From Stenotrophomonas sp. ESTM1D_MKCIP4_1 (GTDB lineage Bacteria; Pseudomonadota; Gammaproteobacteria; Xanthomonadales; Xanthomonadaceae), in the NCBI RefSeq assembly GCF_003086895.1, contig NZ_CP026004.1, forward strand, positions 1 to 64,000: a stretch of 64,000 bases of DNA, given 5' to 3'. Positions 12,101-20,762 of the stretch are shown piece by piece. The notes beneath the pieces are model-generated. The model searched no databases. It was not told the DNA's origin and saw only the letters and a list, made by a program, of their open reading frames with translations. How positions within the stretch are numbered: the stretch's first letter is position 1; every line of letters begins with the position of its first letter. The position numbers and the translations under genes were made by a program.

Positions 12101-12526
12101 ATGGCTTTCAGTAGTGGTAACAGCGGCGGCCCCATGGCCGACATCAACGTTACGCCCCTCGTGGACGTGATGCTGGTGCTGCTGATCATCTTCATCATCA
12201 CGGCGCCCCTGATGTCCCACAAGGTCAAGGTGGATCTGCCGGAGGCCAACCTGGTCCAGAAGCCGGAGGACGCTGAAAAGCGTTCCGGTCCGATCACCCT
12301 GGCAGTCAAGGAAGACGGCTCGATCTACTGGAACGACGAGGAAATCGACAAGCAGACGCTCGAGTCGCGCTTGGCGACCGCCGCCCAGCAGACCCCGCAG
12401 CCGCCGCTCAACCTGCGTGGTGACCGCACGACCAAGATGCGCGTCATCAACGACCTGACCAAGGTTGCGCAGGAGCAGGGCATGCTGGACGTCGGCTTCG
12501 TCGCGACCAAAGAGAAGGGGCAATAA
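12101..12526 (+). CDS. exbD1: TonB-system transport protein ExbD (first copy)
   Basis: 141 residues. One N-terminal membrane helix (about 21-41) carries the proton-translocating Asp22 in PLVDVMLV; the periplasmic domain follows. It partners ExbB. The N-terminus [20 protein letters not shown] is nearly identical to that of the next gene, while the periplasmic halves differ strongly, so the pair arose by duplication and diverged in the part that faces TonB. Confidence 0.95.
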   Translation: MAFSSGNSGGPMADINVTPLVDVMLVLLIIFIITAPLMSHKVKVDLPEANLVQKPEDAEKRSGPITLAVKEDGSIYWNDEEIDKQTLESRLATAAQQTPQPPLNLRGDRTTKMRVINDLTKVAQEQGMLDVGFVATKEKGQ

Positions 12527-12529
12527 GCC

Positions 12530-12943
12530 ATGGCATTCAGTAGTGGTGGTGGCAAGGGCCCCATGGCAGACATCAACGTCACGCCCCTCGTGGACGTGAT
12601 GCTGGTTCTGCTGATCATCTTCATCGTGACCGCGCCGATCATGACGTACCCGATCGCCGTGGACCTGCCGCAGCGCGTGCTCAACCCACCGCCGCAGCTG
12701 GTCGAACCGCCGCCGCCGATCGAACTCAAGATCGACGCCAGCAACCAGGTCACGTGGAACAACAGCCCGATCGGCACGCACGAGCTGCAGCAGCGGATGG
12801 AGCAGGAGGTCCAGCGTGACCCGACCAACCAGCCCGAACTGCGCATCGATGCAAGCCCGGATTCCGAGTACGACGTGATGGCCAAGGTTCTGGCTGCCGC
12901 GAAGAATGCTCAGATGAAGAAGATCGGCTTCGTGCAGCAGTAA
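12530..12943 (+). CDS. exbD2: TonB-system transport protein ExbD (second copy)
   Basis: 137 residues, starting three bases after the exbD1 stop, so the two are translated together. Asp22 in the membrane helix is kept. The periplasmic part has a proline-rich stretch ([17 protein letters not shown]) absent from exbD1. In Xanthomonas campestris the second ExbD is dispensable for iron uptake but is linked to pectate lyase activity and plant responses, which is of interest given the pectin genes further on in this window. Confidence 0.94.
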   Translation: MAFSSGGGKGPMADINVTPLVDVMLVLLIIFIVTAPIMTYPIAVDLPQRVLNPPPQLVEPPPPIELKIDASNQVTWNNSPIGTHELQQRMEQEVQRDPTNQPELRIDASPDSEYDVMAKVLAAAKNAQMKKIGFVQQ

Positions 12944-12981
12944 TACGCAATACCGCAGCACAACAGTCATGACGCGACTGC

Positions 12982-13014
12982 AGACGCCCTTGGAGACAGG
13001 GGCGTCTTTTTTTT
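12982..13014 (+). terminator. Terminator of the tonB operon
   Basis: Stem AGACGCCC (12982-12989) pairs with GGGCGTCT (13000-13007), followed by a run of eight T. It lies about 40 bases after the exbD2 stop. Confidence 0.9.
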
Positions 13015-13018
13015 GCGC

Positions 13019-13109
13019 GGGGTCAGAGCCCTTCCCTGCGGGAAGGGATCCGACCCCGGGTCAGATCCCAGGGGTCGGATCCCTTTCTGCAGGAAAGGGC
13101 TCTGACCCC
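13019..13109. repeat. Palindromic repeat, GGGGTC...GACCCC family, inverted pair
   Basis: Two hairpin units stand head to head: 13019-13056 (GGGGTCAGAGCCC ... GGGATCCGACCCC) and 13071-13109 (GGGGTCGGATCCC ... GGGCTCTGACCCC). The same element is at 36002-36042 and 56469-56509. It has a different core from the GTAG-type elements in this window and so is a separate repeat family. Confidence 0.8.
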
Positions 13110-13141
13110 ATCACCACGCCCGCGCCCGCTATGATCAGCGC

Positions 13142-14602
13142 ATGCTCGCCCTCTTCGATTCGCTGCGCCTCTGGCTCGATGGCATCGCCCACCTGGGAAC
13201 GATCCTCGCCGTGGCCTATCTGCTCTATCTGCTGGCACTGACCGGCTGGATCATGCTGCAGAAGCGCGAGCCGGTGGCCACGCTCAGCTGGATCCTGTCG
13301 CTGGCGCTGCTGCCCTACCTCGGCCTTTTCATCTACTACCTGCTCGGCCCGCAGAAGGTGAAACGGCAGCGCCTGCGTCGCGGTCGCGCACGTTCGGGCA
13401 TGGAGCACTACAGCGATGTCTGCCCGCCCGATGCAGGCTGCACCGAGCTGGCCAAAGTGGCGCAGGCCACCACCGGCCTGGCGCCCAGCAGCGCCACCGA
13501 AGTGACATGGCTGGTGGATGGCGCGGCCACCTATGCCGCACTCCTCGAGGCCATCGCCCAGGCGCGCGACCACGTGCACCTGGAGTACTACATCTTCAAC
13601 CCCGACCACGCCGGTACCGCCCTGCGCGATGCACTGGTCGAGCGCGCCCGGGCGGGGGTGCAGGTACGCCTGCTGCTGGATGCGGTGGGCTCGTCATCCG
13701 TGTCGAAGCGCTTCCTGCAGCCGCTGCTGGATGCCGGTGGCGAGGCCATCTGGTTCCATCCGCGGCAGCTGCTGAAGCCCTTCAAGCGGCCGTGGTTGAA
13801 CCTGCGCACGCACCGCAAGCTGGTCATCATCGACGGCCAGCTGGCCTTCACCGGCGGCATCAACATCACCGACGAGGAAGATGAAAGCCGCAACCCCAAC
13901 GCCTACCGTGACCTGCACATGCGCATCCGTGGCCATGTCGTGCGCAGCCTGCAGTTGGTGTTTGCCGAAGACTGGCTGTATGCCAGCGGCCAGGAACCGT
14001 CGCGCTTCGAGGTCGCGCGGCTGTGGCCGGCAGACATGCCGTTGCGCGGCGACGGCAGCATTGACGCCCAGGTGCTGGTGTCCGGACCTGATTCGGGCTG
14101 GGAAACCATCCATCGCCTGCATGTGGCGGCCATCCAGGAAGCCAACGAGCGGGTCTGGCTGGTCACGCCCTACTTCGTGCCCGGCGAGGCCGCGCGCATG
14201 GCCCTGACCTCGGCGGCACTGGGCGGCTTGGATGTGCGCCTGCTGGTGCCCAAGATGAGTGATTCCTGGTTCGTCACCCAGGCCGCGCGCTCCTACTTCG
14301 ACGAACTGCTGCACGCCGGGGTGAAGATCTACGAGTACGGGCCGCGCATGCTGCACACCAAGGCCTTCATTGCCGACGACGACGTCTGCATCGTCGGCAG
14401 CGCCAACTTCGACCATCGCAGCTTCCGGTTGAACTTCGAGCTGTCGATGATGATCAGCGACCGGGATCGTGTGGCGGAACTGGCCACGCTGCTGCAGGCC
14501 GAGTTCGACAGTGCCACGCGCGTGCAGGATCAGGCCGGGCGCTCGCTGTGGTTGCACCGCCTGCCGGAAGCCTTTGCGCGGCTGGCCTCGCCGCTGCTGT
14601 AA
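13142..14602 (+). CDS. cls: Cardiolipin synthase
   Basis: Inner-membrane phospholipase D superfamily enzyme that makes cardiolipin from phosphatidylglycerol. 486 residues: two N-terminal membrane helices (about 15-75), then two PLD domains, each with an HKD motif: H224-K226-D231 (HRKLVIIDG) and H405-K407-D412 (HTKAFIADD, followed by GSANFDHRS). The length is that of ClsA-type enzymes. The gene stands alone between a repeat and a small membrane-protein gene. Confidence 0.95.
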   Translation: MLALFDSLRLWLDGIAHLGTILAVAYLLYLLALTGWIMLQKREPVATLSWILSLALLPYLGLFIYYLLGPQKVKRQRLRRGRARSGMEHYSDVCPPDAGCTELAKVAQATTGLAPSSATEVTWLVDGAATYAALLEAIAQARDHVHLEYYIFNPDHAGTALRDALVERARAGVQVRLLLDAVGSSSVSKRFLQPLLDAGGEAIWFHPRQLLKPFKRPWLNLRTHRKLVIIDGQLAFTGGINITDEEDESRNPNAYRDLHMRIRGHVVRSLQLVFAEDWLYASGQEPSRFEVARLWPADMPLRGDGSIDAQVLVSGPDSGWETIHRLHVAAIQEANERVWLVTPYFVPGEAARMALTSAALGGLDVRLLVPKMSDSWFVTQAARSYFDELLHAGVKIYEYGPRMLHTKAFIADDDVCIVGSANFDHRSFRLNFELSMMISDRDRVAELATLLQAEFDSATRVQDQAGRSLWLHRLPEAFARLASPLL

Positions 14603-14643
14603 GGCAGCGCTACACTGCGGCCGATGCCTGGGGAGGACTGGAT

Positions 14644-14904
14644 ATGTACTGGCTGTACCTGCTGCTGGCGCTGGGCTGCTTCGCCTTCGCGCTGAAAACC
14701 CCGAACATGGGCCTGATGTCGCTGGCGCTGCTGGTGGCCCTGGGCTTCCTGCTGGCGTGGGTGCGTGGCCGCTACGTGGCCCGCTTCGGCGACCTGCAGC
14801 GCGACCCGACCACCCTCGTCGACGCCGACGAAGTGCGCCGCCTGCGTGAGCAGGCCCGGTCCCAGGCCCATGACGGCACCGTCCCACCCTCTTCCGCCCC
14901 GTAG
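14644..14904 (+). CDS. Small membrane protein, unknown function
   Basis: 86 residues from the ATG at 14644, which has GGGAGGA at good distance. Two hydrophobic segments (about 3-18 and 22-38) are followed by a charged tail. No family recognised. It lies 41 bases after cls and 9 bases before pdxJ, so it is likely cotranscribed with pdxJ. Confidence 0.7.
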   Translation: MYWLYLLLALGCFAFALKTPNMGLMSLALLVALGFLLAWVRGRYVARFGDLQRDPTTLVDADEVRRLREQARSQAHDGTVPPSSAP

Positions 14905-14913
14905 TCCCGTTCC

Positions 14914-15657
14914 ATGACCCAGCTCAGCGTCAACGTCAACAAGATCGCCGTCCTTCGCAACTCGCGTGGCGGTGCCGAACCCGATGTCGTGCGTGCCGCC
15001 CAGGCCTGCCTGGATGCGGGCGCCCACGGCATCACCGTGCACCCGCGGCCGGACCGTCGCCACATCACCGCCGAGGACGTGCTGGCGCTGTCGACCCTGA
15101 CCCGCGCCCGCGGTGTCGAGTTCAACATTGAAGGCAATCCCTTCGCGCCGCCGCGCGAGGGCTATCCGGGCCTGCTGCCGATGTGCGCGCAGACCCGCCC
15201 GGCGCAGGCTACCCTGGTGCCCGATGGCGACGGCCAGATTACCTCCGACCACGGTTTCGACTTCGAGCGCGATGGTGAACGCCTGCGCCCGCTGGTGGCC
15301 GAACTGAAGGCGATGGGCTGCCGGGTCAGCCTGTTCGTGGATGCCGGCAACCCGTTGCTGGAACAGGCGGCCGCCGTTGGCGCCGACCGCATCGAGCTCT
15401 ACACCGGTCCCTATGCCGAAGCCCACGCTGCCGGCGATGCCGCTGCGATGCTGGCGCTGTTCGCCACCGCCGCACGTCGCGCGCAGGCGGCCGGGCTGGG
15501 CGTGAATGCCGGGCATGATCTTTCGCAGGACAACCTGCGCGACTTCCTGGCCGCCGTGCCGGAGGTGCTGGAGGTGTCGATCGGCCATGCGTTGATCGGT
15601 GAGGCCCTCTATGACGGCCTCGACACTACCGTCCGGGGTTACCTGGCCCTGCTGTAA
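14914..15657 (+). CDS. pdxJ: Pyridoxine 5'-phosphate synthase
   Basis: Last step of DXP-dependent vitamin B6 synthesis: condenses 3-amino-2-oxopropyl phosphate with 1-deoxyxylulose 5-phosphate to pyridoxine 5'-phosphate. A 247-residue TIM barrel of normal length. It begins with the typical [17 protein letters not shown], then [14 protein letters not shown] and NIEGNPF, and ends with [11 protein letters not shown]. In many relatives it is next to recO or acpS; here it is not. Confidence 0.97.
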   Translation: MTQLSVNVNKIAVLRNSRGGAEPDVVRAAQACLDAGAHGITVHPRPDRRHITAEDVLALSTLTRARGVEFNIEGNPFAPPREGYPGLLPMCAQTRPAQATLVPDGDGQITSDHGFDFERDGERLRPLVAELKAMGCRVSLFVDAGNPLLEQAAAVGADRIELYTGPYAEAHAAGDAAAMLALFATAARRAQAAGLGVNAGHDLSQDNLRDFLAAVPEVLEVSIGHALIGEALYDGLDTTVRGYLALL

Positions 15658-15664
15658 CGGCTGA

Positions 15665-15683
15665 CGCCGGGCCTTGCCCGGCG
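15665..15683. repeat. Short hairpin after pdxJ
   Basis: CGCCGGGC (15665-15672) and GCCCGGCG (15676-15683) with a three-base loop, 8 bases after the pdxJ stop. There is no T-run; it may be a REP-like element or a weak terminator. Confidence 0.4.
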
Positions 15684-15900
15684 CCATCAGGACCCATCGC
15701 AGCTGCTGAGACGTCCGTGGCCCATGCTTCCGGCCTGCTGCGGCGTGGGCGCGTGGTCGATCCCGTGGAACCTGTGGATAAGCCTGGGGCCAACGAGGGC
15801 TTGAATCCGCCCCAACGCCTACAGCTACGTGAATCCTGGCCGCTTGCGCCGCCTCTGGTTAGCAATAATACTAATACCTCTGAAATGGCCGGAGGGCGCC

Positions 15901-17013
15901 ATGCAACACCCCCCTCGCAACGCCCAGGCCGCCATCAAGGGCCGCGGTTCCACGTCGCATCTTGCAGGGCGTTTTGAAAGCACCGTCAGTGAGGCTGTCG
16001 ATGACGGCTGGGCCATCGACGAAAGCGAGGAATTCCTCGCCCCGCGCCTGCGCACCGAAGTGCGCGCCGAGACTGCGCGCAGCATCATCAGCCGCAACAA
16101 CTCCCCGGATGTGGGTTTCAGCCAGTCGGTGAATCCCTACCGTGGCTGTGAGCATGGCTGCTCATACTGCTTCGCGCGGCCGTCGCACGCCTACCTGAAT
16201 CTCTCGCCGGGCCTGGATTTCGAGACCAAGCTGTTCGCCAAGACCAATGCGCCGCAACTGCTGCGCAAGGAACTGTCGAAGCCGGGCTATCTGCCGCAGC
16301 CGATCGCACTGGGCATCAACACCGACGCGTACCAGCCGATCGAACGCAAACTGAAACTCACCCGCCAGCTGATCGAAGTGATGCTGGAAACCAGGCACCC
16401 GTTCTCGCTCATCACCAAGAACGCGCTGGTGGAGCGCGACATCGACTTGCTGGCACCGCTGGCGGCCGAGAACCTGGTCAGCGTGCACTTCTCGGTGACC
16501 TCGCTGGACCCGCATCTATCGGCGAAGCTGGAGCCGCGTGCGTCAGCGCCGCACGCCCGGCTGCGTGCCATGAAGCGGCTGCATGCGGCGGGCATTCCGG
16601 TGGGCGTGATGGTGGCGCCGGTGATTCCGTGGATCAATGACAGCGAGCTGGAGGCTGTGCTGGAAGCCGCGCATGACGCCGGAGCCGGCACCGCTGGTTA
16701 CGTGCTGCTGCGCCTGCCGTTGGAAGTCGCGCCGCTGTTCCGCGACTGGCTGGACACGCATCATCCCGACCGCGCTGCACATGTGATGAGCACCATCCAG
16801 CAGCTGCGTGGTGGCAAGGATTACGACAGCCAGTTCGGCACGCGCATGCGTGGCCAGGGCGTGTATGCGGACCTGTTGAACAACCGCTTCAAGCTGGCGC
16901 GCAAGCGTCTCGGGTTCAACGCGCAGAACAGCCATTGGCCGAAGCTGGATTGCAGCCGGTTCCAGAAGCCGTTGCCGCCGCAGAAGGAATCACCGCAGGG
17001 CTCGTTGTTCTGA
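15901..17013 (+). CDS. PA0069-family radical SAM protein
   Basis: Radical S-adenosylmethionine enzyme related to the SplB-like group found in many proteobacteria and actinobacteria, with unknown substrate. 370 residues from the ATG at 15901, which has GGAGGG just upstream; an in-frame ATG at 15829 lacks one. Cluster ligands are C83, C87 and C90 (CEHGCSYC), the canonical CX3CX2C. The C-terminal part (LRGGKDYDSQFGTRMRGQG) is typical of this subgroup. The upstream 240 bases hold a short hairpin and an A/T-rich patch near 15860 that may be its promoter. Confidence 0.88.
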   Translation: MQHPPRNAQAAIKGRGSTSHLAGRFESTVSEAVDDGWAIDESEEFLAPRLRTEVRAETARSIISRNNSPDVGFSQSVNPYRGCEHGCSYCFARPSHAYLNLSPGLDFETKLFAKTNAPQLLRKELSKPGYLPQPIALGINTDAYQPIERKLKLTRQLIEVMLETRHPFSLITKNALVERDIDLLAPLAAENLVSVHFSVTSLDPHLSAKLEPRASAPHARLRAMKRLHAAGIPVGVMVAPVIPWINDSELEAVLEAAHDAGAGTAGYVLLRLPLEVAPLFRDWLDTHHPDRAAHVMSTIQQLRGGKDYDSQFGTRMRGQGVYADLLNNRFKLARKRLGFNAQNSHWPKLDCSRFQKPLPPQKESPQGSLF

Positions 17014-17017
17014 TTCC

Positions 17018-17065
17018 GTAGAGTCGAGCTTGCTCGACTGGGAGAGAAGAGCAGTCGAGCAAGCT
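17018..17065. repeat. SMAG (GTAG) element, right arm interrupted
   Basis: GTAGAGTCGAGCTTGCTCGA starts at 17018 and is followed by the inverted copy CAGTCGAGCAAGCT, which stops at about 17065. The missing end of that arm, CTCGACTCTAC, is found at 17341-17351. Confidence 0.85.
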
Positions 17066-17340
17066 TGTATGTTCCTCCCGGCTCCTACGAGGTATGTAGG
17101 AGCCAGGGTGGAGGGACCGTCAAGCAAGCATCTGCGGAATCGAGCCGACAGACGAGTCGAGCGATCCCCATCCCGCACACGAACGTCGATAAAGGATCGT
17201 ACGGAGCCGTATTCAACATTCTGGCCAGAAAGCTGGCCAGGATTGCGTGGGGTGTATTCAAGAGCGGCAAGGATTTCGATCCAGCCCTGTTGAAGGTGGG
17301 CCAAGCCCGCTTCCAGCAGGCTTGACTGCGAACATAGGAT
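17066..17340 (+). mobile_element. Insertion-sequence remnant inside a SMAG element
   Basis: The segment splits a SMAG arm. In the frame ending at the stop 17323-17325 it encodes a tail containing NILARKLARIAWGVF and then KDFDPALLKVG. This resembles the C-terminus of IS110-family transposases. The upstream half has no transposase similarity that I can see, and the left end holds a 9-bp inverted repeat (GGCTCCTAC 17080-17088, GTAGGAGCC 17096-17104). It is a decayed fragment; the family name is from memory of typical C-termini. Confidence 0.5.
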
Positions 17341-17387
17341 CTCGACTCTACGTAGAGCCAGGAGCAGTCGAGCAAGCTCGACTCTAC
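17341..17387. repeat. SMAG arm remainder and second SMAG unit
   Basis: 17341-17351 completes the arm broken at 17065. A second unit runs from GTAG at 17352 to CTAC at 17384-17387 and abuts the stop codon of the oxygenase gene on the minus strand. Confidence 0.75.
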
Positions 17388-18095
17388 TCATCCGCCAAAG
17401 AGCTTCTGCGCGCTCTGGAACAGGATCCAGCTGGTGGCGATGAACTTGTCGCCACCCTGTGGCCGGTTGCCGCGATGGGTGTGGGTGAACGCGGTCGGCG
17501 CGATCAGCAGGCTGCCGGTGCGCGGTGCGATTTTGCGGCCCTGGAACAGGAACTCGGTCTCGCCTTCCTCGAACCCGTCGTTGAGGTACAGCGTCCACAG
17601 CAGGTGGCGATGCAGGGTCTCGGCCTGCACATCCTTCGGGTACAGCTCGCAGTGCCAGTAGGGGTAACCGCCCTCGCCCGCCGCATACCATTGCAGGTTG
17701 ATGGCACCCGGGCGCAGGCAGGTACGGGCCAGGTCGGCCAGCTGTTCCGGCGCCATGTCGGGGAAATCCTCGGCTGACAGTCGGCGCGGCTGGCCGTTGC
17801 TGTCCTGGATCTGCAACATCAACGGTGCGATCAATGCCTGTGGATAACGGCGTAGATAAGTCTGCAGCCCGGCGAACACAGCCTGTTGCAGCGCGTTGTC
17901 CACATCGCGCCACGCATCCAGCCCGCTGATGCGCAGATCCTTGCTGTGCTTGAGTTCGGGGAACACACCGCTGCCTACCGCACCGGGTTTCAGGCCGTCG
18001 CTGCCGCGCATGCGGGCAACGATGGCGGCGCACACGTCACTGGGGACGGCGTTGTGGATGACTTCGATGAAATCGACCGGACCCGGCTCGTGCAT
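17388..18095 (-). CDS. 2OG-Fe(II) oxygenase superfamily protein
   Basis: Non-haem iron, 2-oxoglutarate-dependent dioxygenase of 235 residues; substrate unknown. A double-stranded beta helix with a His-x-Glu first metal pair (H148, E150 in YWHCELYP, instead of the common HxD) and a distal His in FTHTHRGN (H207). A 2-oxoglutarate-binding basic residue is expected shortly after (K217 is a candidate). It is convergent with the radical SAM gene. It resembles proteins annotated as prolyl 4-hydroxylase-like in xanthomonads. Confidence 0.8.
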   Translation of the reverse strand: MHEPGPVDFIEVIHNAVPSDVCAAIVARMRGSDGLKPGAVGSGVFPELKHSKDLRISGLDAWRDVDNALQQAVFAGLQTYLRRYPQALIAPLMLQIQDSNGQPRRLSAEDFPDMAPEQLADLARTCLRPGAINLQWYAAGEGGYPYWHCELYPKDVQAETLHRHLLWTLYLNDGFEEGETEFLFQGRKIAPRTGSLLIAPTAFTHTHRGNRPQGGDKFIATSWILFQSAQKLFGG

Positions 18096-18203
18096 GCGTG
18101 CAATCCTTCGGCGGCAAGGGCTTGATGGTGCCGTTTGCCGCCGCTGCTGTCACCCCGCGGTCATGTCATCGCATTGCCATGACCGCTGTAGGAATGGCCG
18201 CCC

Positions 18204-19220
18204 TCAAGCGGTCTTCGCGTCATGCTCCTGGTGATAACGCACCGCTTCGGCCACTTCCTCGCGCGAGCCGAGGAACACCGGCACGCGCTGGTGCAGGTGG
18301 TTGGGCTGCATGTCGAGGATGCGTTCGCGGCCGGTCGACGCGGCGCCGCCGGCCTGTTCGACCAGCAGGCCCATCGGGTTGGCTTCGTACATCAGGCGCA
18401 GCTTGCCGGCCTTGTCCGGGTCCTTCTTGTCCCACGGATAGATGAAGATGCCGCCGCGGGTAAGGATGCGGTGCACGTCGGCGACCATGCTGGCGATCCA
18501 GCGCATGTTGAAGTTCTTGCCGCGCGCGCCTTCCTTGCCGGCCAGCAGGTCCTGGACGTAGCCCTGCATCGGCGCTTCCCAATGGCGCTGGTTGGACATG
18601 TTGATGGCGAATTCCTGCGTGGCCGCCGGAATCTGCATATTCTCGGTGGTCAGCACGAACTCGCCGGTTTCGCGGTCCAGGGTGAAGGCGTGGGTGCCGT
18701 GGCCGACGCTCAGCACCAATTGGGTGCTGGGCCCGTAGATGCAGTAGCCGGCGGCAATCTGCTTGCTGCCCGGCTGCAGGAACGCTTCATCGCCTGGCAG
18801 TTCGACGTTGGTCGGGCAGCGCAGCACCGAGAAGATGGTGCCGACGGAGACGTTGACGTCGATGTTGGAGCTGCCATCAAGGGGATCGAACAGCAGCAGG
18901 AAATCACCGCGCGGGTAGATGTCCGGCACCGGCTGGCTGTGGTCCATCTCTTCCGATGCACAGGCGGCGAGGTGGCCGCCCCAGGCGTTGGCTTCCAGCA
19001 GGATCTCGTTGCTGATGACGTCCAGCTTCTTCTGTGCTTCGCCCTGCACGTTGCCGGTGCCGGCTTCGCCCAGCACACCGCCGAGGGCGCCCTTGCTGAC
19101 GGCGATGGAGATGCTGGTGCAGGCGCGGGCGACGACGGCGATCAGTTGGCGCAGGTCGGCATTGATGCGGCCGGCGTGCTGTTCCTGGATCAGGAAGCGG
19201 GTCAACGAAGTACGGGACAT
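18204..19220 (-). CDS. fbp: Fructose-1,6-bisphosphatase class 1
   Basis: Gluconeogenic enzyme that hydrolyses fructose 1,6-bisphosphate to fructose 6-phosphate, using Mg2+. 338 residues, the normal length. The metal-binding segment [20 protein letters not shown] is plain, as are [16 protein letters not shown] and the N-terminal [14 protein letters not shown] single gene with its own promoter. It is expected to be needed for growth on KDPG-derived three-carbon units such as those from the pectin pathway further on. Confidence 0.98.
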   Translation of the reverse strand: MSRTSLTRFLIQEQHAGRINADLRQLIAVVARACTSISIAVSKGALGGVLGEAGTGNVQGEAQKKLDVISNEILLEANAWGGHLAACASEEMDHSQPVPDIYPRGDFLLLFDPLDGSSNIDVNVSVGTIFSVLRCPTNVELPGDEAFLQPGSKQIAAGYCIYGPSTQLVLSVGHGTHAFTLDRETGEFVLTTENMQIPAATQEFAINMSNQRHWEAPMQGYVQDLLAGKEGARGKNFNMRWIASMVADVHRILTRGGIFIYPWDKKDPDKAGKLRLMYEANPMGLLVEQAGGAASTGRERILDMQPNHLHQRVPVFLGSREEVAEAVRYHQEHDAKTA

Positions 19221-19346
19221 GAGCGGGCAGGTCTCGGCAGCGGGAAAACGCTTATTGTCGCTGCTGTGCGCGGCGCGCGCGTGATTGGTTTGAGGCGAAA
19301 TCGTTTACAGCGGCGTTGCGCTGTGCGGCGCCTTCCTGTTTTCGAG

Positions 19347-19456
19347 GCGCGCGGGAGGGGGAGGCGATGCAGGACACGCTGCAAGTACGTCCCTGTAAGC
19401 TCGATGGCGCCATCCATGGCGCCAACGGTCCTGCATCGCCTCCCCCTCCCGCGCGC
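19347..19456. repeat. 29-bp perfect inverted repeat with a structured 52-base loop
   Basis: 19347-19375 and 19428-19456 are exact reverse complements (purine-rich GGGAGGGGGAGGCG on one side, pyrimidine-rich on the other). The loop contains two copies of the self-complementary TGGCGCCA (19405-19412 and 19417-19424). There is no T-run. The structure looks like a non-autonomous repeat rather than a terminator. Confidence 0.75.
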
Positions 19457-19507
19457 TTCAGGGTTCGCCGCGAGCGCGGTGGGGGTGACAAAGGCGGAGG
19501 CAGGTGC

Positions 19508-19536
19508 AAAAACAAAGGCGCCTTTCGGCGCCTTTG
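19508..19536 (-). terminator. Terminator of the aminotransferase gene
   Basis: On the minus strand, stem CAAAGGCGCC (19536-19527) pairs with GGCGCCTTTG (19522-19513) around a 4-base loop, followed by a T-run. It lies 24 bases past the stop codon. Confidence 0.85.
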
Positions 19537-19559
19537 TCTCAACACATTGCTGCGTTGCT

Positions 19560-20762
19560 TCAGCCCTTGGCGACGGTGGCCACGGCCTTGGCGACGTATT
19601 CCAGGTTGTTCTGGTTCAGCGCGGCCACGCAGATGCGGCCGGTGCCGACGGCATAGATGCCGAACTCGTCCCGCAGGCGTTCCACCTGCTCGCGGCTCAG
19701 GCCGGAGTAGGAGAACATGCCGGCCTGTTCGTTGATGAAACCGAACTGCGGCGCACCGGCAGCAGCGAGCTTCTCGACCAGGCCCTGGCGCAGGGCGTGG
19801 ATGCGCTCGCGCATTTCGGTCAGTTCCTGCTCCCACATCGCACGCAGGTCCGGGTTGGTCAGCACGCCGGCCACCAGCGCGGCACCGTGGGTGGACGGGC
19901 TGGAGTAGATCGTGCGGATCACACGCTTGACCTGCGACTGCACGGCCTTCGCGTCAGCAGCGGTCGGGGCGACCATCGACAGCGCGCCCACGCGTTCGCC
20001 GTACAGCGAGAACGACTTGGAGTACGAGTTGGCGACGATGAAGCTGTCGATGCCGGCTTCGGCGATGATGCGCACGGCGGCGCCATCCTGCTCGATGCCC
20101 TTGTCGAAGCCCTGGTAGGCCATGTCGATGAAGGGGAACAGCTGCTTGTCCTTCAGGACCTGTGCCACCTGCTTCCACTGGCTGACGGTGAGGTCGGCGC
20201 CCGTGGGGTTGTGGCAGCAGGCGTGCAGCAGCACCACGGTGCCGGCCTGCAGCTTCTGCAGGTCGGCCAGCATGCCGTCGAAATCCACGCCATGGGTGGC
20301 GGCGTCGAAGTAGGTGTATTCGACCACGTCAAAGCCGGCGGCGCCGAACACCGCGCGATGGTTTTCCCAGCTCGGGTTGCTGATCGCGATGGTGGCGTGC
20401 GGCAGCAGCTTCTTCAGCACGTCGGCGCCGACACGCAGCGCACCGCTGCCACCGACGGTCTGTGCGGTGGTGACGCGGCCGGCAGCCAGCAGCGGCGAGT
20501 CCTTGCCGAACACCAGTTCGCGGGTCGCCTGCGTATAGGCAGGCAGGCCGTCGATCGGCAGGTAGCCACGCGGTTTGGCTTCGGTGGCGAGCTGCTGCTC
20601 GATCTGCTTGACGGCGCGAAGCAGCGGAATGCGGCCGCTCTCGTCGTAGTAGATGCCCACACCCAGGTTGACCTTGGTCGGGCGGCTGTCGGCGTTGTAC
20701 GCCTCGGTCAGGCCCAGGATCGGGTCGCCCGGGACCAGTTCCACGTTTGCAAAGAAGGACAC
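19560..20762 (-). CDS. tyrB: Aromatic amino acid aminotransferase (class I, PLP)
   Basis: Cytosolic PLP enzyme that transaminates aromatic amino acids or aspartate with 2-oxoglutarate. I choose the GTG at 20762, giving 400 residues starting MSFFANVELVPGDPILGL, the usual start and length for this family; an upstream ATG would add an atypical basic tail. The PLP lysine is K249 in NSYSKSFSLYGERVG, with N185 in HNPTG and D213 in FIDMAYQG. Aspartate versus aromatic preference cannot be read from the sequence, so the symbol is tentative. It is divergent from a TonB receptor gene. Confidence 0.92.
   Translation of the reverse strand: MSFFANVELVPGDPILGLTEAYNADSRPTKVNLGVGIYYDESGRIPLLRAVKQIEQQLATEAKPRGYLPIDGLPAYTQATRELVFGKDSPLLAAGRVTTAQTVGGSGALRVGADVLKKLLPHATIAISNPSWENHRAVFGAAGFDVVEYTYFDAATHGVDFDGMLADLQKLQAGTVVLLHACCHNPTGADLTVSQWKQVAQVLKDKQLFPFIDMAYQGFDKGIEQDGAAVRIIAEAGIDSFIVANSYSKSFSLYGERVGALSMVAPTAADAKAVQSQVKRVIRTIYSSPSTHGAALVAGVLTNPDLRAMWEQELTEMRERIHALRQGLVEKLAAAGAPQFGFINEQAGMFSYSGLSREQVERLRDEFGIYAVGTGRICVAALNQNNLEYVAKAVATVAKG

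Larger units (their letters stand above)
17014..17387. other. Intergenic region made of interrupted SMAG repeats
   Basis: The 374 bases between the radical SAM gene and the convergent oxygenase gene consist of one GTAG-type palindrome whose right arm is split by about 275 bases of foreign-looking sequence, and a second incomplete unit. Intact host genes are not seen here. Confidence 0.7.
19221..19559. other. fbp-aminotransferase gap with large inverted repeat
   Basis: 339 bases that contain the upstream region of fbp, a 29-bp perfect inverted repeat (19347-19456) and the terminator of the aminotransferase gene. No gene is supported. Confidence 0.7.

Noticed and set aside
15773-15781. Perfect DnaA box TGTGGATAA upstream of the radical SAM gene
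   Set aside because: A single 9-mer is expected by chance at this scale and there is no cluster. It could titrate DnaA but there is no support for that.
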